DNA of 64,000 nt from Acetomicrobium sp. UBA5826 (GCF_002433005.1 NZ_DJHF01000017.1:97643-161642), one strand, 5' to 3'; counted from the stretch's first letter, positions 25,194-34,586 are shown. Numbers and translations are program-made. Notes: generated by a model not told the origin, from the letters alone.

Positions 25194-26339
25194 TCATGCT
25201 AACTTATAGGTATCTGTAAACAACTTTACATCGGAATCAATGCGAGACAAAGAAGATTCTATTCTTTTTAAAAGCGTCGATATGTTTATATTTTTAAGTA
25301 CACTTACAGGCACTGCCTCAAATCCCGAAGGCAAGGACAGCCGCTCAAGTAATGATTGTAACTGATCTTTTTCTATCATATCAATCTTATTCACTACAAT
25401 GATCCTCGGTATGGAGGCTGCCCCTATTTGTTTTAAGGTCTCCTCTACGACGGTTAAGGATTCCAATGGATCTTTGTCAAGGGGATCTATGACGACCAAT
25501 AGTAAGTTTGCTTCATTTACTTCTTCTAGTGTCGCTCGAAAGGCGGCAACCAACTCTACCGGCAGTTTGCGAATGAAGCCGACAGTATCGGCAAAAAGGA
25601 CATGCTTGCCGCCGGGAAGTTTTACTCTCCTTACCTTGGGATCTAAAGTAGCAAAAAGCTTATCTGCGCAGTATATTTCATCGTCGTGACTCAATGCTCT
25701 AAGAAGGGTGGATTTGCCGCTGTTCGTATAACCTACAATGGCAACTGTAGAAATATTGCTCCTTTTTCGCCGCTTTCTGGAGTTGCACCGTCTTTTGCGC
25801 ACCTGTTCGAGCTTGCGCTGAAGCGATACGACTTTCCGTTCCAGCTTACGACGATGTCTTTCGAACTCTGTTTCACCTGGGCCTCTTGTGCCAATACCTC
25901 CCCCTGTTTGAGACATTTGTTTACCCAGACCTTTTAATAGTGGAATTTCATATTTACACATAGCCAGTTCCACTTGAAGTTTGGCCTCAGCGGAATGCGC
26001 TCTTGATTCAAATATTTTCATAATGACAAAGGGCCTGTCCCACACTTCAACGCCCAAGAGAGAGCGCAAGTTGTGCAATTGCGTGGACAATAAAGAGTCG
26101 TTGCACACAACGATATTAACCCCGAGAAGGTTTATCAACTCCCTTGCTTCTAAAACCTTCCCCTTTCCCAAAAAAGTTGCAGGATCGGGAGATATCCGCT
26201 TTTGATCGATCCTACCCACGACTTTTATGTTTAAATTGGCAAGAAGCAGTGCCAGTTCATCGGCAAGTATATCGGGGTCTTCGTCGCTTCTTTGTCTATC
26301 TAAGCAAAGAAGCAGGGCCTTATTATATCTATTTTCCAA
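25194..26339 (-). CDS. hflX: Ribosome-associated GTPase HflX
   Basis: HflX splits stalled or heat-damaged ribosomes. The 381-residue protein has an N-terminal HflX domain ending in GGGIGTRGPGETEFERHRRK, a basic helical linker, and a G domain with VGYTNSGKSTLLRAL, FADTVGFIRKLP and NKID. Length is slightly short of the usual 420 residues. The TTG start overlaps the plsC stop by 11 bp. The start codon is uncertain because the nearest GGAGG is rather far upstream. Confidence 0.92.
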   Translation of the reverse strand: MENRYNKALLLCLDRQRSDEDPDILADELALLLANLNIKVVGRIDQKRISPDPATFLGKGKVLEARELINLLGVNIVVCNDSLLSTQLHNLRSLLGVEVWDRPFVIMKIFESRAHSAEAKLQVELAMCKYEIPLLKGLGKQMSQTGGGIGTRGPGETEFERHRRKLERKVVSLQRKLEQVRKRRCNSRKRRKRSNISTVAIVGYTNSGKSTLLRALSHDDEIYCADKLFATLDPKVRRVKLPGGKHVLFADTVGFIRKLPVELVAAFRATLEEVNEANLLLVVIDPLDKDPLESLTVVEETLKQIGAASIPRIIVVNKIDMIEKDQLQSLLERLSLPSGFEAVPVSVLKNINISTLLKRIESSLSRIDSDVKLFTDTYKLA

Positions 26340-26973
26340 GTTCGTACATCATCTCCTCCATCTGTTTTTCCAACTGTACGAGCAAATGGAATCGTTTCTG
26401 CTTGTCCTTCATATCCGTTGGCAAATCCAAGGGGTCGATTAGCTTTCCAAACAGGACCTCTATCTTCTTTGGTTTTGGGAAGGAGGTACCTCGAGGCATT
26501 GCCTCGAATGATCCTTTAACGTATACTGGTAAAATAGGAGCATTTGAGTGTAAGGCCAACATGGCCGCTCCACCCTCAAGGGGTTGAAGCTTTCCGTCGA
26601 ATGACCTGCTTCCTTCGGGAAATATCAATACATCTTCTCCGCTGAGCAAAATGTCTAGCATGGTCCTCAATACGACCCCGGCTTTAAGCTCATCTTGCCT
26701 TGAAACGGGAATTGCTCCCAGATGCCTTATGATAAAGCTTAAGAAAGGCACTTTAAACAGCTCTTCCTTTGCCAGGTAACTCAACTTCCTTGGATAGGCC
26801 ACACCCACGATTACCGGATCCAAATTGCTATTGTGATTCGAAGCTACGATAACAGCCCTCCCCTCGGGGAGAAGGGGCGCGTTATTGATGCTGAGTCTAT
26901 TGTATAAAGCCAAAAACACTCTACACAGACATTTAGAGAAGGCATAAAAAAGGGGGCTGCGTTTAACAGTCAC
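26329..26973 (-). CDS. plsC: 1-acyl-sn-glycerol-3-phosphate acyltransferase (PlsC family)
   Basis: A 214-residue membrane-associated acyltransferase that adds the second acyl chain in phosphatidic acid synthesis. The catalytic HX4D motif is SNHNSNLDPV and the glycerol-phosphate-binding motif is FPEGSRSFDG; a hydrophobic N-terminus anchors it. GTG start within the cmk 3' end (11-bp overlap), preceded by AAAGGTGAAAG. A cmk-plsC pair is common in Firmicutes and Synergistota-like genomes. Confidence 0.92.
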   Translation of the reverse strand: MTVKRSPLFYAFSKCLCRVFLALYNRLSINNAPLLPEGRAVIVASNHNSNLDPVIVGVAYPRKLSYLAKEELFKVPFLSFIIRHLGAIPVSRQDELKAGVVLRTMLDILLSGEDVLIFPEGSRSFDGKLQPLEGGAAMLALHSNAPILPVYVKGSFEAMPRGTSFPKPKKIEVLFGKLIDPLDLPTDMKDKQKRFHLLVQLEKQMEEMMYELGK

Positions 26974-27655
26974 ACTCTTTCACCTTTAAAACGCACTCTT
27001 TTATCAGTTTTTTAACAGCTTCTACGACCTCTTCCAGTGTCAAGTCGCTTGTATCCAATATTATCGCGTCCTCTGCTGGCAACAGAGGGGATAACTTCCT
27101 TTTGCTGTCCAACTCGTCCCTTTGAATAATTTGATAATATACATCATCGTAGGATATTTCTACCCCTCGTTCTGCCAGTTCTTTCCATCGCCTTGCCGCT
27201 CGCGTCCTTGCATTGGCCTTCAGGAAGATCTTTAGATCAGCATTGGGGAAGACAACCGTTCCCATATCTCTTCCTTCAGCTATCAAATTCTGTCTATCCC
27301 CTAGCTCCCTTTGAATAGAAAGAAGCCGGCGCCTGACTACCGGCAAGGAAGAATAAAAAGAGACAATTTCATCCACTTTAGGAGAGCGTATTTCCCCTGT
27401 AACGTCTGCACCGTTCACGAAAATACGCTGTTGATCGTCAATTTGAATTGTCAGTTTCTCGAGCTCCACTTCAATTTTTGCAACATCATTCGAAGAGATA
27501 CACTTTTGAGATAAATAGAGAGACACAGCTCTGTATATTGCCCCGGAATCAAGATAGGCGAACCCCAATTCTTCGGCAACCCTTCGAGCGACGCTGCTTT
27601 TTCCTGAACCCGCAGGACCATCTATGGTTATTATTATCGTTTTACCGCTCTTCAT
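26963..27655 (-). CDS. cmk: Cytidylate kinase
   Basis: It phosphorylates CMP and dCMP. The 230-residue protein has the P-loop IDGPAGSGKSSVARRV, LDSGAIYRAV, GRDMGTVVFPNA and a lid with TRAARRWKEL. The ATG follows GAGGAGATC and overlaps the HDOD gene stop by 4 bp (ATGA), so the two are translationally coupled. Confidence 0.95.
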   Translation of the reverse strand: MKSGKTIIITIDGPAGSGKSSVARRVAEELGFAYLDSGAIYRAVSLYLSQKCISSNDVAKIEVELEKLTIQIDDQQRIFVNGADVTGEIRSPKVDEIVSFYSSLPVVRRRLLSIQRELGDRQNLIAEGRDMGTVVFPNADLKIFLKANARTRAARRWKELAERGVEISYDDVYYQIIQRDELDSKRKLSPLLPAEDAIILDTSDLTLEEVVEAVKKLIKECVLKVKECDC

Positions 27656-28542
27656 ATGATCTCCTCTGATCTTATTTCTTCGTCCAATTGGTATAGTATG
27701 TTAACTGCCTCAGACATCAGAAGCTCAATTTCGTCCTTTAATTGCAGCCTTTCTAACGATTTTTCCGACATATAATGCTGGAGACCGTCCGCACCCAGTC
27801 CAAATCCCAACATAAGACATATAGAATTGGAGGTATGTACGACATCGACAACAGGCCTATAGGAGGCCTTCTCGTCCGGCAAATCATCTGGTGTATGGTG
27901 ATATCGAGCGGCCAAAGCGTATACTTCCGGCAAAGCCCATTGATCTATTATTATTTCGCCTATTTCGGCGTGATCGAATCCTAAAACTTCCCTCTCTGCT
28001 TGAGTAAAGGGGACGGCCTCTTCTTCTACCATCTTGCTTATTATCGAATATCCGTATCTGACATATTCGTTGAGAACTATTTTCCCTATGTCGTGCAACA
28101 ATCCGGCAAGGTACAATTCCTCCAGATCCAATCCGCCTACCTTCTCACCAATATAGCGGGAAAGGTATGCCACACCCAACGAATGACGCCACAACTCTCC
28201 TTTATCGAGGGCATATCCCTTTTGCGATCCCGACATATAGGGATAAATACTTGCTGCCAAAACTATGCTTCTAAGGGTTTTATATCCCAATATGGCAACA
28301 GCTTCGGTTACACTGGTAATTGTCCTTGGAATCCCGTAATAGGCAGAATTGGCCAGACGTAAGACACGAACGACCAACCCCTGATCCTTTGAGAGAGTGT
28401 TGGCCACGTCGGAAGCACTGCTTCTTTCGTCATCTAACTTCTTGAGTGTTAAAAGCACAAACTGAGGCAGGGATGGAATATCTTTTACCTTTTTGAGTAT
28501 GCGTTTTTTTACTATTTCCCTCGGACTTCCATCTGTTGGCAT
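27652..28542 (-). CDS. HDOD-domain signalling protein
   Basis: A 296-residue stand-alone HDOD protein, related to HD-GYP phosphodiesterases but usually without catalysis. A metal-like motif GLLHDIGKIV is present near residue 150, and VVRVLRLANSAYYGIPRTI is the classic HDOD opening. Members take part in signal transduction, often of nucleotide messengers or stress; no target can be named here. It lies between rluB and cmk and overlaps the cmk start, which is an unusual partner. Confidence 0.85.
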   Translation of the reverse strand: MPTDGSPREIVKKRILKKVKDIPSLPQFVLLTLKKLDDERSSASDVANTLSKDQGLVVRVLRLANSAYYGIPRTITSVTEAVAILGYKTLRSIVLAASIYPYMSGSQKGYALDKGELWRHSLGVAYLSRYIGEKVGGLDLEELYLAGLLHDIGKIVLNEYVRYGYSIISKMVEEEAVPFTQAEREVLGFDHAEIGEIIIDQWALPEVYALAARYHHTPDDLPDEKASYRPVVDVVHTSNSICLMLGFGLGADGLQHYMSEKSLERLQLKDEIELLMSEAVNILYQLDEEIRSEEII

Positions 28543-28573
28543 ATCCTGTCCCCCATATCTTAACTGGATTGAT

Positions 28574-29323
28574 TTAAACTACGCCCCCATTGCAAATCAT
28601 TTTTAATAATTTATCTTTACTGAACTTCAAAAAACAACCTTCATCTAATGTTTTAAGTTCCAGGCGGCCTATCTTTATCCTGACCAATTCGACGACCTTA
28701 TATCCGAGACATTCGGCCATTCTCCTAATTTCACGCTTCTTGCCTTCGTAAATCTCTATTACGCACCATTTATCCGAGAGTATTTTAACATCTTTTGGTT
28801 TTATTAATCTATCGTCGAGATAAACTCCCTTACGCCATTTTTCCAAATCGCCTGAAGTCATAGGCTTATTAAGCATGACACGATATGTCTTGGTTATGCC
28901 GTTCCGAGGATGTATTATATCTTGGGCGAAATCACCGTCGTTCGTTAATATCAATAGTCCACTGCTGTTTTTATCCAACCTTCCAACAGGAAAAAGGCGG
29001 TGCCCTATCAAATCTTTGGGAAGAAGGTCAATCACCGTAGTATATCTTGAATCCACAACGGCACAAACGCAATTGCGAGGCTTATTCATAACCAAATAGA
29101 GATTCTTTAAAGGAGCTACGATTTTCCCATCTACTTCCACATTATAACTTGTATTGACCATGATCCAGGGACCTGCAGCGATCTCGCCGTCCACTTTAAC
29201 CCTTCCGCTTACGATTAGAGCCTCTGTCTTTCTCCTGGAACCCAAGCCACACATGGCAAGGTACTTATTTAACCTTATCAGTTTATCATAATGTAAATTC
29301 GCATCAGCTGTAATTTCCTTCAT
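28574..29323 (-). CDS. rluB: RluB/RsuA-family pseudouridine synthase
   Basis: A 249-residue enzyme with an N-terminal S4 domain (IRLNKYLAMCGLGSRRKTEAL) and the catalytic motif GRLDKNSSGLLILTNDG, whose Asp forms pseudouridine in 23S rRNA. The gene overlaps scpB by 20 bp; scpA-scpB-rluB is a widely conserved order. Whether its target is U2605 as in E. coli RluB cannot be told from sequence. Confidence 0.9.
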   Translation of the reverse strand: MKEITADANLHYDKLIRLNKYLAMCGLGSRRKTEALIVSGRVKVDGEIAAGPWIMVNTSYNVEVDGKIVAPLKNLYLVMNKPRNCVCAVVDSRYTTVIDLLPKDLIGHRLFPVGRLDKNSSGLLILTNDGDFAQDIIHPRNGITKTYRVMLNKPMTSGDLEKWRKGVYLDDRLIKPKDVKILSDKWCVIEIYEGKKREIRRMAECLGYKVVELVRIKIGRLELKTLDEGCFLKFSKDKLLKMICNGGVV

Positions 29324-29852
29324 TTTTCAATTCCTCTTCAGTGGGCAATTCGCTAAGGGAATTGATCCCAAAGGCCTCCAAAAATTCCTGAGTTGTTCTG
29401 TATAGCAAGGGAGATCCTGTCCCCTTTTTGCGGCCTGCCACTTTGATCAATCCCGTTGATAACAGGGTCTCCAGAACTTTATCGCTTCTCACGCCCCTTA
29501 TTTCTTCTATCTCGGTCCTGGTGATAGGTTGTTTATAAGCAATTATCGCAAGCGTCTCCATTGCGGCTTTGCTCAAACGAAGCTTATAACCATAAGAGTT
29601 GTTATACTCCTCTATCACATCTTTCAGATCGCCGGCCGTTGCCATCTGCCATCCCCCGGCCACATTTATAAGGGTAAGACCGTGGTGAGATTTGTAATGT
29701 TCTTTGATGTTGTTTAATCTTTCCTCGACAATTTTAACGTCGACTCCAAGTGCATTGGAAATGTCTGCAGATTTCACCGGTTCCGACGATACAAATAAAA
29801 TAGCTTCCACTTTTCTTGCAAGCTCATCCATTGCATTCCTTGAGTCGGACAT
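29304..29852 (-). CDS. scpB: Condensin subunit ScpB (kleisin partner)
   Basis: ScpB binds ScpA and together they join SMC in chromosome condensation. The 182-residue protein has two winged-helix domains with AILFVSSEPVKSADIS and AIIAYKQPITRTEIEEIRG. The ATG at 29852 is chosen for GGAG 7 nt upstream. It overlaps both scpA and rluB. smc is not in this window. Confidence 0.93.
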   Translation of the reverse strand: MSDSRNAMDELARKVEAILFVSSEPVKSADISNALGVDVKIVEERLNNIKEHYKSHHGLTLINVAGGWQMATAGDLKDVIEEYNNSYGYKLRLSKAAMETLAIIAYKQPITRTEIEEIRGVRSDKVLETLLSTGLIKVAGRKKGTGSPLLYRTTQEFLEAFGINSLSELPTEEELKNEGNYS

Positions 29853-30552
29853 GTATATCTCCAAAATGCTGTCTTTGTTTTAAGTAAATAATACCAATAC
29901 GGGCAAGTTCTAGCAATGCTATGATAGTGCTTACAACAAAGCTTTTATCCCTTTCTCCTTTAAGCAACTCATTCAGCGTCAATTCCTTATATTCGAGCAA
30001 AGAGTTTTTGATGTCCTCCATCCTGGCCTCAATTGAATACCCTTGATTTTCTTCTATAGATATAGAGATGATGTCTTCCTCGGGCGAATTTATCCTAAAA
30101 TTGAAGTTATTAATCAATCCCCACCAAAGAGAGGCCAAAAAATAAAGGTCACCGACTTCATAAAAAGGTCTCGTTTCTCCTAGCTGTCTCGTAAAATATT
30201 TGGAGCGCCGGTAATGTAAAACCTCTAAATAAATTGCCGCCAACTGGAAATGATGAAGTTTTTCGTTGGGTTCATCTTGATCATCCGATGTGGCATCCTC
30301 TTCCTCCTCGCATTCGAATACAGGGCGAGGAAAGATGGCGCGAACTTTGGACAAAACTAAAGCGGCTGCCTGTGCCAAAAAATCAGCTACATCGCTTAAA
30401 GAAAAGTTTTCCGAACGAAGCAAATATGCAGCGTAAATTTTTATGACCTCGCTTACACTGACGTTTGAAGCTTCAACTTCTCTACTTTCAAGTAAACGAA
30501 TCAAGTTGTTTATAGTATCGCTAAAATTATTATAATCTACTCCGGCAGCCAC
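29824..30552 (-). CDS. scpA: Condensin kleisin subunit ScpA
   Basis: ScpA is the kleisin that bridges the SMC heads. The 242-residue protein starts with the conserved N-domain (INNLIRLLESREVEASNVSV) and ends in a winged-helix C-domain (FVVSTIIALLELARIGII). A GTG start follows AGGAGG at 5 nt. The first gene of the scpA-scpB-rluB-HDOD-cmk-plsC-hflX run, 33 bp after trpS. Confidence 0.93.
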   Translation of the reverse strand: MAAGVDYNNFSDTINNLIRLLESREVEASNVSVSEVIKIYAAYLLRSENFSLSDVADFLAQAAALVLSKVRAIFPRPVFECEEEEDATSDDQDEPNEKLHHFQLAAIYLEVLHYRRSKYFTRQLGETRPFYEVGDLYFLASLWWGLINNFNFRINSPEEDIISISIEENQGYSIEARMEDIKNSLLEYKELTLNELLKGERDKSFVVSTIIALLELARIGIIYLKQRQHFGDIHVRLKECNG

Positions 30553-30585
30553 TTTGTCCTCCTTTTGTGGGGATCGCTTTATCTC

Positions 30586-31575
30586 CTACAGGATGAAGCC
30601 TACGGCACTTTTTACTTCTTCGATGGTCTTATCTGCCACATTCGAAGCTCTCTCGGCTCCCTCCCGCAAAATATCCATCATCTCAAGCCCATGTTCTTCA
30701 TAATATTTTCTTCTCTTCTGAATTGGTCCGAGTTTGAACCTGATCCATTCCATCAATACCTTTTTGCAATCTATGCAGCCAATCCCTGCAGATCGACATC
30801 CATGGGCAAGCTCTCTTTTTTTCTCCTCATCCTGGGTGAATATTTTGTGCAAATGCCATACAGGGCATTTCTCTGGCTCTCCGGGATCCGACCTTCTCAT
30901 CCGAGCGGGGTCTGTCATCATAGTTCTGACTTTGTCCCACATCTCGTTTAGATCCTCTGAAATGAAAAGGGCATTATTGTAAGACTTGCTCATCTTTCTG
31001 CCATCAATGCCTGGGACTCGGGGCGTTGGGGTGAGCAATATCTCCGGCTCTGGGAATACCTCTTCAAAAGTACTATTGAATTTTCGCGCTAACTCTTTGG
31101 CAATTTCTAGATGTATTGATTGATCTTCGCCCACAGGGACTTTTGTTGCTTTGTATAACAATATATCGGCCGCCATTAACACCGGATATCCAAGAAATCC
31201 ATAGGTTTGAAGGTCTTTGTCGGCAATGTTTTCGAGTTGTTCTTTATATATGGGGTTTCTTTCAAGCCTTCCAAGGGGAGCGATCATCGATAGAGCAAGA
31301 TGAAGCTCGGCATGGCCGCTAACATGGGACTGTTGAAAGATCACCGCCTTTTCTGGATCTAAGCCGATGGCAAGCCAATCCAGGAGAATTTCCCGGCAAT
31401 AATCTTTAATTTTTGAGCTGTTCATGTATTCCGACATCAAGGCATGCCAATCGACGATACAGTAATAGCACTCAAATTCGTCCTGAAGCTTCAACCAATT
31501 GGACAGGGCTCCCGCTAGATGGCCAAGATGCAATTTTCCGGTCGGACGCATGCCGCTAAACACGCATTCTTTCAT
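30586..31575 (-). CDS. trpS: Tryptophanyl-tRNA synthetase
   Basis: A class I synthetase charging tRNA-Trp. The 329-residue protein has the HIGH motif GKLHLGHLAGAL, the KMSKS motif GRKMSKSYNN and an anticodon-side helical domain. The ATG at 31575 follows GGGGTGAT at about 9 nt; an in-frame GTG at 31587 would overlap that site. No T-box is visible in the 75 bp upstream. Confidence 0.96.
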   Translation of the reverse strand: MKECVFSGMRPTGKLHLGHLAGALSNWLKLQDEFECYYCIVDWHALMSEYMNSSKIKDYCREILLDWLAIGLDPEKAVIFQQSHVSGHAELHLALSMIAPLGRLERNPIYKEQLENIADKDLQTYGFLGYPVLMAADILLYKATKVPVGEDQSIHLEIAKELARKFNSTFEEVFPEPEILLTPTPRVPGIDGRKMSKSYNNALFISEDLNEMWDKVRTMMTDPARMRRSDPGEPEKCPVWHLHKIFTQDEEKKRELAHGCRSAGIGCIDCKKVLMEWIRFKLGPIQKRRKYYEEHGLEMMDILREGAERASNVADKTIEEVKSAVGFIL

Positions 31576-31650
31576 TGTATGTATCACCCCATTATCAATA
31601 TATTTCTCATGCCAATTTTATAAATATATTACAAAGGCATCGTCTGTATT

Positions 31651-32445
31651 TTATTCTATATAGATAATCTTTGGGTCATCGTAAGCTTTAATCTCCGTCA
31701 GATCATATACCCTTATTTCCGGAAGTTGCTTTAATTTCTCCATAAACTTTGACAATCCGCCTCGCTCCATCTGTCCGTGATCGACGATTGCCAGGGTTAA
31801 ATATCTCTGGGCCTCGGCTATTTGATGGTACTTCATATCAGCAGTTATATAAATATCAGCTCCTACATTAAAAGCATTCACCCAAAATTCGCCGCCCGAT
31901 CCGCCACAGAGGGCGACTTTTTTAAACCTTTCCCCTTGCCCGTAAAAGGCTATCCAGGAAACATTCCAAGCCCTGGACATCAGCTCTGCCAATTCATCTT
32001 TTGAAACTTCGGCTTCAAAATGTCCCCATGCCCCCAGTCCAAAGGCGTTTTCTTGGAAATAGATCAATGGCTTATAGTCATGAATTTTAAGGGATTCAGT
32101 TAGTGTAACATTTATGCCATTATATGACATATCGAGATTTGTATGAGCTGAAATTACATTCATTCCATAATGTGCAGATTTGTAAAATAGAGAGGCGCTG
32201 TAGTTTGAAACATCCCACTTCTTCATTGGAGAAATGATGGGGGGATGGTGGGTAACAATTACATTGACGCCCAAATCGCGAGCTTTATCTATGACCTCCT
32301 GCGTCAAATCCAAAGCAAGTGCCAGGCCATCGACCTTGCAAGACAGATCACCTATTACTAATCCCGAGTTATCCCACTCTTCCTGCACATTGAAAGGAGC
32401 TATCTCGTCTATGGCTGCCAAAATGTCCTCAACGACATAGGGCAT
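31651..32445 (-). CDS. Nif3-like dinuclear metal centre protein
   Basis: A 264-residue NIF3/YqfO-type protein, with NVQEEWDNSGLVIGD, NVIVTHHPPI, NVISAHTNLDM and a C-terminal GADIYITADMKYH and AIVDHGQMERGG that bind two metals. It is often annotated as a GTP cyclohydrolase I type 2 homologue, but function is not established. AAGGAGATG lies 8 nt before the ATG at 32445; the preceding reading frame start at 32463 lies upstream of this site. It is followed 75 bp on by trpS. Confidence 0.88.
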   Translation of the reverse strand: MPYVVEDILAAIDEIAPFNVQEEWDNSGLVIGDLSCKVDGLALALDLTQEVIDKARDLGVNVIVTHHPPIISPMKKWDVSNYSASLFYKSAHYGMNVISAHTNLDMSYNGINVTLTESLKIHDYKPLIYFQENAFGLGAWGHFEAEVSKDELAELMSRAWNVSWIAFYGQGERFKKVALCGGSGGEFWVNAFNVGADIYITADMKYHQIAEAQRYLTLAIVDHGQMERGGLSKFMEKLKQLPEIRVYDLTEIKAYDDPKIIYIE

Positions 32446-32483
32446 AAAAACATCTCCTTGCATAGGTGGTTGTAATTAACAGA

Positions 32484-32508
32484 AAAAGCCACCTCTTCGG
32501 TGGCTTTT
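32484..32508 (-). terminator. Intrinsic terminator after the CAT tRNA
   Basis: A 10-bp stem AAAAGCCACC/GGTGGCTTTT with loop of 5 is flanked by A and T runs and lies just downstream of the tRNA on the minus strand. Confidence 0.8.
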
Positions 32509-32517
32509 GTTGGCTTT

Positions 32518-32594
32518 TGGTGGGCCCACCTGGACTCGAACCAGGAACCTTCCGGTTATGAGCCGGTGGCTCTGACCTGTTGAGCTATGGGCCC
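32518..32594 (-). tRNA. tRNA with CAT anticodon (elongator Met or Ile2)
   Basis: A complete cloverleaf with acceptor GGGCCCA/TGGGCCC, loop CTCATAA (anticodon CAT) and encoded CCA. The perfect first acceptor pair rules out an initiator type. I cannot decide between elongator methionine and lysidine-modified isoleucine. One non-canonical A-A apposition closes the top of the anticodon stem. Confidence 0.9.
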
Positions 32595-32613
32595 AAACCC
32601 TTAAGCATTTATG

Positions 32614-32642
32614 ATTATAACTACGAGTTTCGTTTAGGGCAA
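32614..32642 (-). promoter_or_regulatory. Promoter of the CAT tRNA
   Basis: TTGCCC (32637-32642) and a perfect TATAAT (32614-32619) on the minus strand are 17 bp apart, about 20 bp before the tRNA 5' end. Confidence 0.65.
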
Positions 32643-32673
32643 GTAGTAGGTCGTATTTTTTATCGAAATTTAC

Positions 32674-32856
32674 CTACTTTTCAACGGTTATGCAGCTGAC
32701 AGGACAGCTTTCTGCTGCTTCCATGGCACATTCAGCACCGCTGGGCTTCACCACCTTGGCTTTGCCTAGTTCTTCGTCCAGCTCGAAGACCTCTGGACAC
32801 ACCTGGGAACAAACACCGCATCCAATACAGAGTTCCTGATCCAGTTCCACCTTCAT
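32674..32856 (-). CDS. Small [4Fe-4S] ferredoxin
   Basis: A 60-residue ferredoxin with CIGCGVCSQVCPEVFEL and a C-terminal ESCPVSC. One full cluster motif is present and the second half has lost its cluster, as in single-cluster ferredoxins of thermophilic anaerobes. The ATG at 32856 follows AAAGGGGGTGG. It acts as an electron carrier in the cytoplasm; its partner is not evident from the neighbours. Confidence 0.9.
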   Translation of the reverse strand: MKVELDQELCIGCGVCSQVCPEVFELDEELGKAKVVKPSGAECAMEAAESCPVSCITVEK

Positions 32857-32918
32857 GTAATTCCACCCCCTTTGGCACATACTATAGCAGTATTTTCGTT
32901 CTAATCAAATATTTTCGA

Positions 32919-33710
32919 TCACAAAACTCTCACTAACGGTTTCCCCAAATTTTTTTCCAGGACTAATAGCGCCTTATATTCTGTTATTGCTTTATTTTCA
33001 GGCAAAGCCGACACAATAAATATCCCTTTTCCCACCACAGCGGCATCAAACTCTCTTGTCATCATAATCATGCCCGCTATCGTGCTGCCTCCACGCATGA
33101 AATCGTCGATGACCAAAACTTTGGAACCTTTCTTTAAATTGCGAGTGCCCATGTACATGGTACGAACATCACCTGTGCCTGAAGGAAAGTGAAGCGCCAC
33201 GGCCGGACCATCGCTTGGTCTGTTTCTGAATCGACAAACAGCCAGGGGAAGACCCAAAGCTTGGGCAACGAATAAAGCTATGGGTATGCCCTTGACCTCA
33301 GAAGTCATCACTACATCGGCACCTGAATCGACGAACATGGAAGCCAAGGCCCAACCTAACCACTGTGCATAATAGGGATTAAATATGATATCACTATAGT
33401 ATATTAATCCTCCAGGCAGAAATCTCTCTTCTCTGGAAAGTTCTAAAGCAATCTCTTCGAGGAATTTTACTTTGTCCCTTTCGTTGAAGGAGGGGATTAA
33501 ATATGCCCCTCCTCCTCTCCCTCTATCGATGATAATTCTGCTGCATCCTTCATCGTTCATTGCATTTGAGATGATCTCAACATCATCGCTCAACACGGTC
33601 TTTGATACCTCAAATTCTTTAGCAATATCGCTTAGAGAAAAGGATTGAGACGGATGTTTTGCCAACCTCCAAACGATCCTTGCAATGCGTTCCGGCCTGG
33701 AAATTTTCAT
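32919..33710 (-). CDS. purR: PurR-type purine operon regulator
   Basis: A 263-residue protein like Bacillus PurR, unlike the LacI-type E. coli PurR. The N-terminal winged helix (RIARIVWRLAKHPSQSFSLS) is followed by a phosphoribosyltransferase-like domain with the PRPP motif VLVIDDFMRGGSTIAGM. PRPP binding relieves repression of purine genes in Bacillus; this is inferred here. ispE ends 6 bp before its start, the arrangement also seen in Firmicutes. Confidence 0.9.
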   Translation of the reverse strand: MKISRPERIARIVWRLAKHPSQSFSLSDIAKEFEVSKTVLSDDVEIISNAMNDEGCSRIIIDRGRGGGAYLIPSFNERDKVKFLEEIALELSREERFLPGGLIYYSDIIFNPYYAQWLGWALASMFVDSGADVVMTSEVKGIPIALFVAQALGLPLAVCRFRNRPSDGPAVALHFPSGTGDVRTMYMGTRNLKKGSKVLVIDDFMRGGSTIAGMIMMTREFDAAVVGKGIFIVSALPENKAITEYKALLVLEKNLGKPLVRVL

Positions 33711-33716
33711 GTCAGA

Positions 33717-34586
33717 TCACTCCAGCACAAAGGTTTTACAATCACATTCGAGCTTTGAGCTTACCAATTCCTGCGCTTTGATAGCCTCGTGCTTGTCTGT
33801 GAAAAGACAAAAAACGGATGAACCGCTCCCGCTTAAACCCCAAGCCAGGCTATTATTGAAAGTTGAATTGCATAGATCGAAAAATCCGTCGTAAAAGTCG
33901 CTTTTTTTTCTCAAAACCGTTACAAAGTCATTTGGCAAAAACCCGATCCTTCTTCTCTTTTCAAGGTCAGCATAGAGGTTTAAAGCTTCGTATATTGCAA
34001 ATGAGACGGGCACTATCTCGGCTTCGCCCCTTTTCCTGCTTTCATCGAGCTCTCTGTATGCTTCAGCGGTGGAAATTTTTATATTCGGTATGGCAAGCAA
34101 TGCATATATCCCTGTGAGGGGGTCCAAAAGTTTCAACCTTTCCCCAACGCCAGTAGCCAATGCCGTCTTCGTCTTCGAAAGAAAGAAGGGGATATCGGCA
34201 CCAAGTGCAGCAAGTTCTGCAGGATCTAGAAATAAATCGTAAATTGTCGAAGCCCATTCTAATATGGCAGCTCCGTTCCCGCTTCCGGCACCTATGCCGC
34301 TTCCAACGGGTAAAACTTTCCAGATGTTGCATTCTATTGGAGGCAACCTTACAGATTTAGACCTCAAAAATTCGATTGCCCTTGAAATAATATTCGTCCC
34401 GGATATTCCAATATTATAGGAATTTACAATATCATCCCGATTTGTTCCATTTAACCTTCTAATAGCCAACCATTCGATTGGCCCAAGCTTATGGAATAAC
34501 GTAGAGATTTCATGATAGCCATCATCTCTGGGGACAAACACTCTTAAACTAAGGTTAATTTTTATATAGCTCGGTATATAGATCAA
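33717..34586 (-). CDS. ispE: 4-diphosphocytidyl-2-C-methyl-D-erythritol kinase
   Basis: A GHMP-family kinase that phosphorylates CDP-methylerythritol in the non-mevalonate isoprenoid pathway. The 289-residue protein has YIKINLSLRVF, DGYHEI, the phosphate loop PVGSGIGAGSGNGAAI, and the C-terminal LSGSGSSVFCLF. A TTG start follows CGGAGG at 8 nt. dxs and ispA of the same pathway are near the right end of the window. Confidence 0.93.
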   Translation of the reverse strand: MIYIPSYIKINLSLRVFVPRDDGYHEISTLFHKLGPIEWLAIRRLNGTNRDDIVNSYNIGISGTNIISRAIEFLRSKSVRLPPIECNIWKVLPVGSGIGAGSGNGAAILEWASTIYDLFLDPAELAALGADIPFFLSKTKTALATGVGERLKLLDPLTGIYALLAIPNIKISTAEAYRELDESRKRGEAEIVPVSFAIYEALNLYADLEKRRRIGFLPNDFVTVLRKKSDFYDGFFDLCNSTFNNSLAWGLSGSGSSVFCLFTDKHEAIKAQELVSSKLECDCKTFVLE

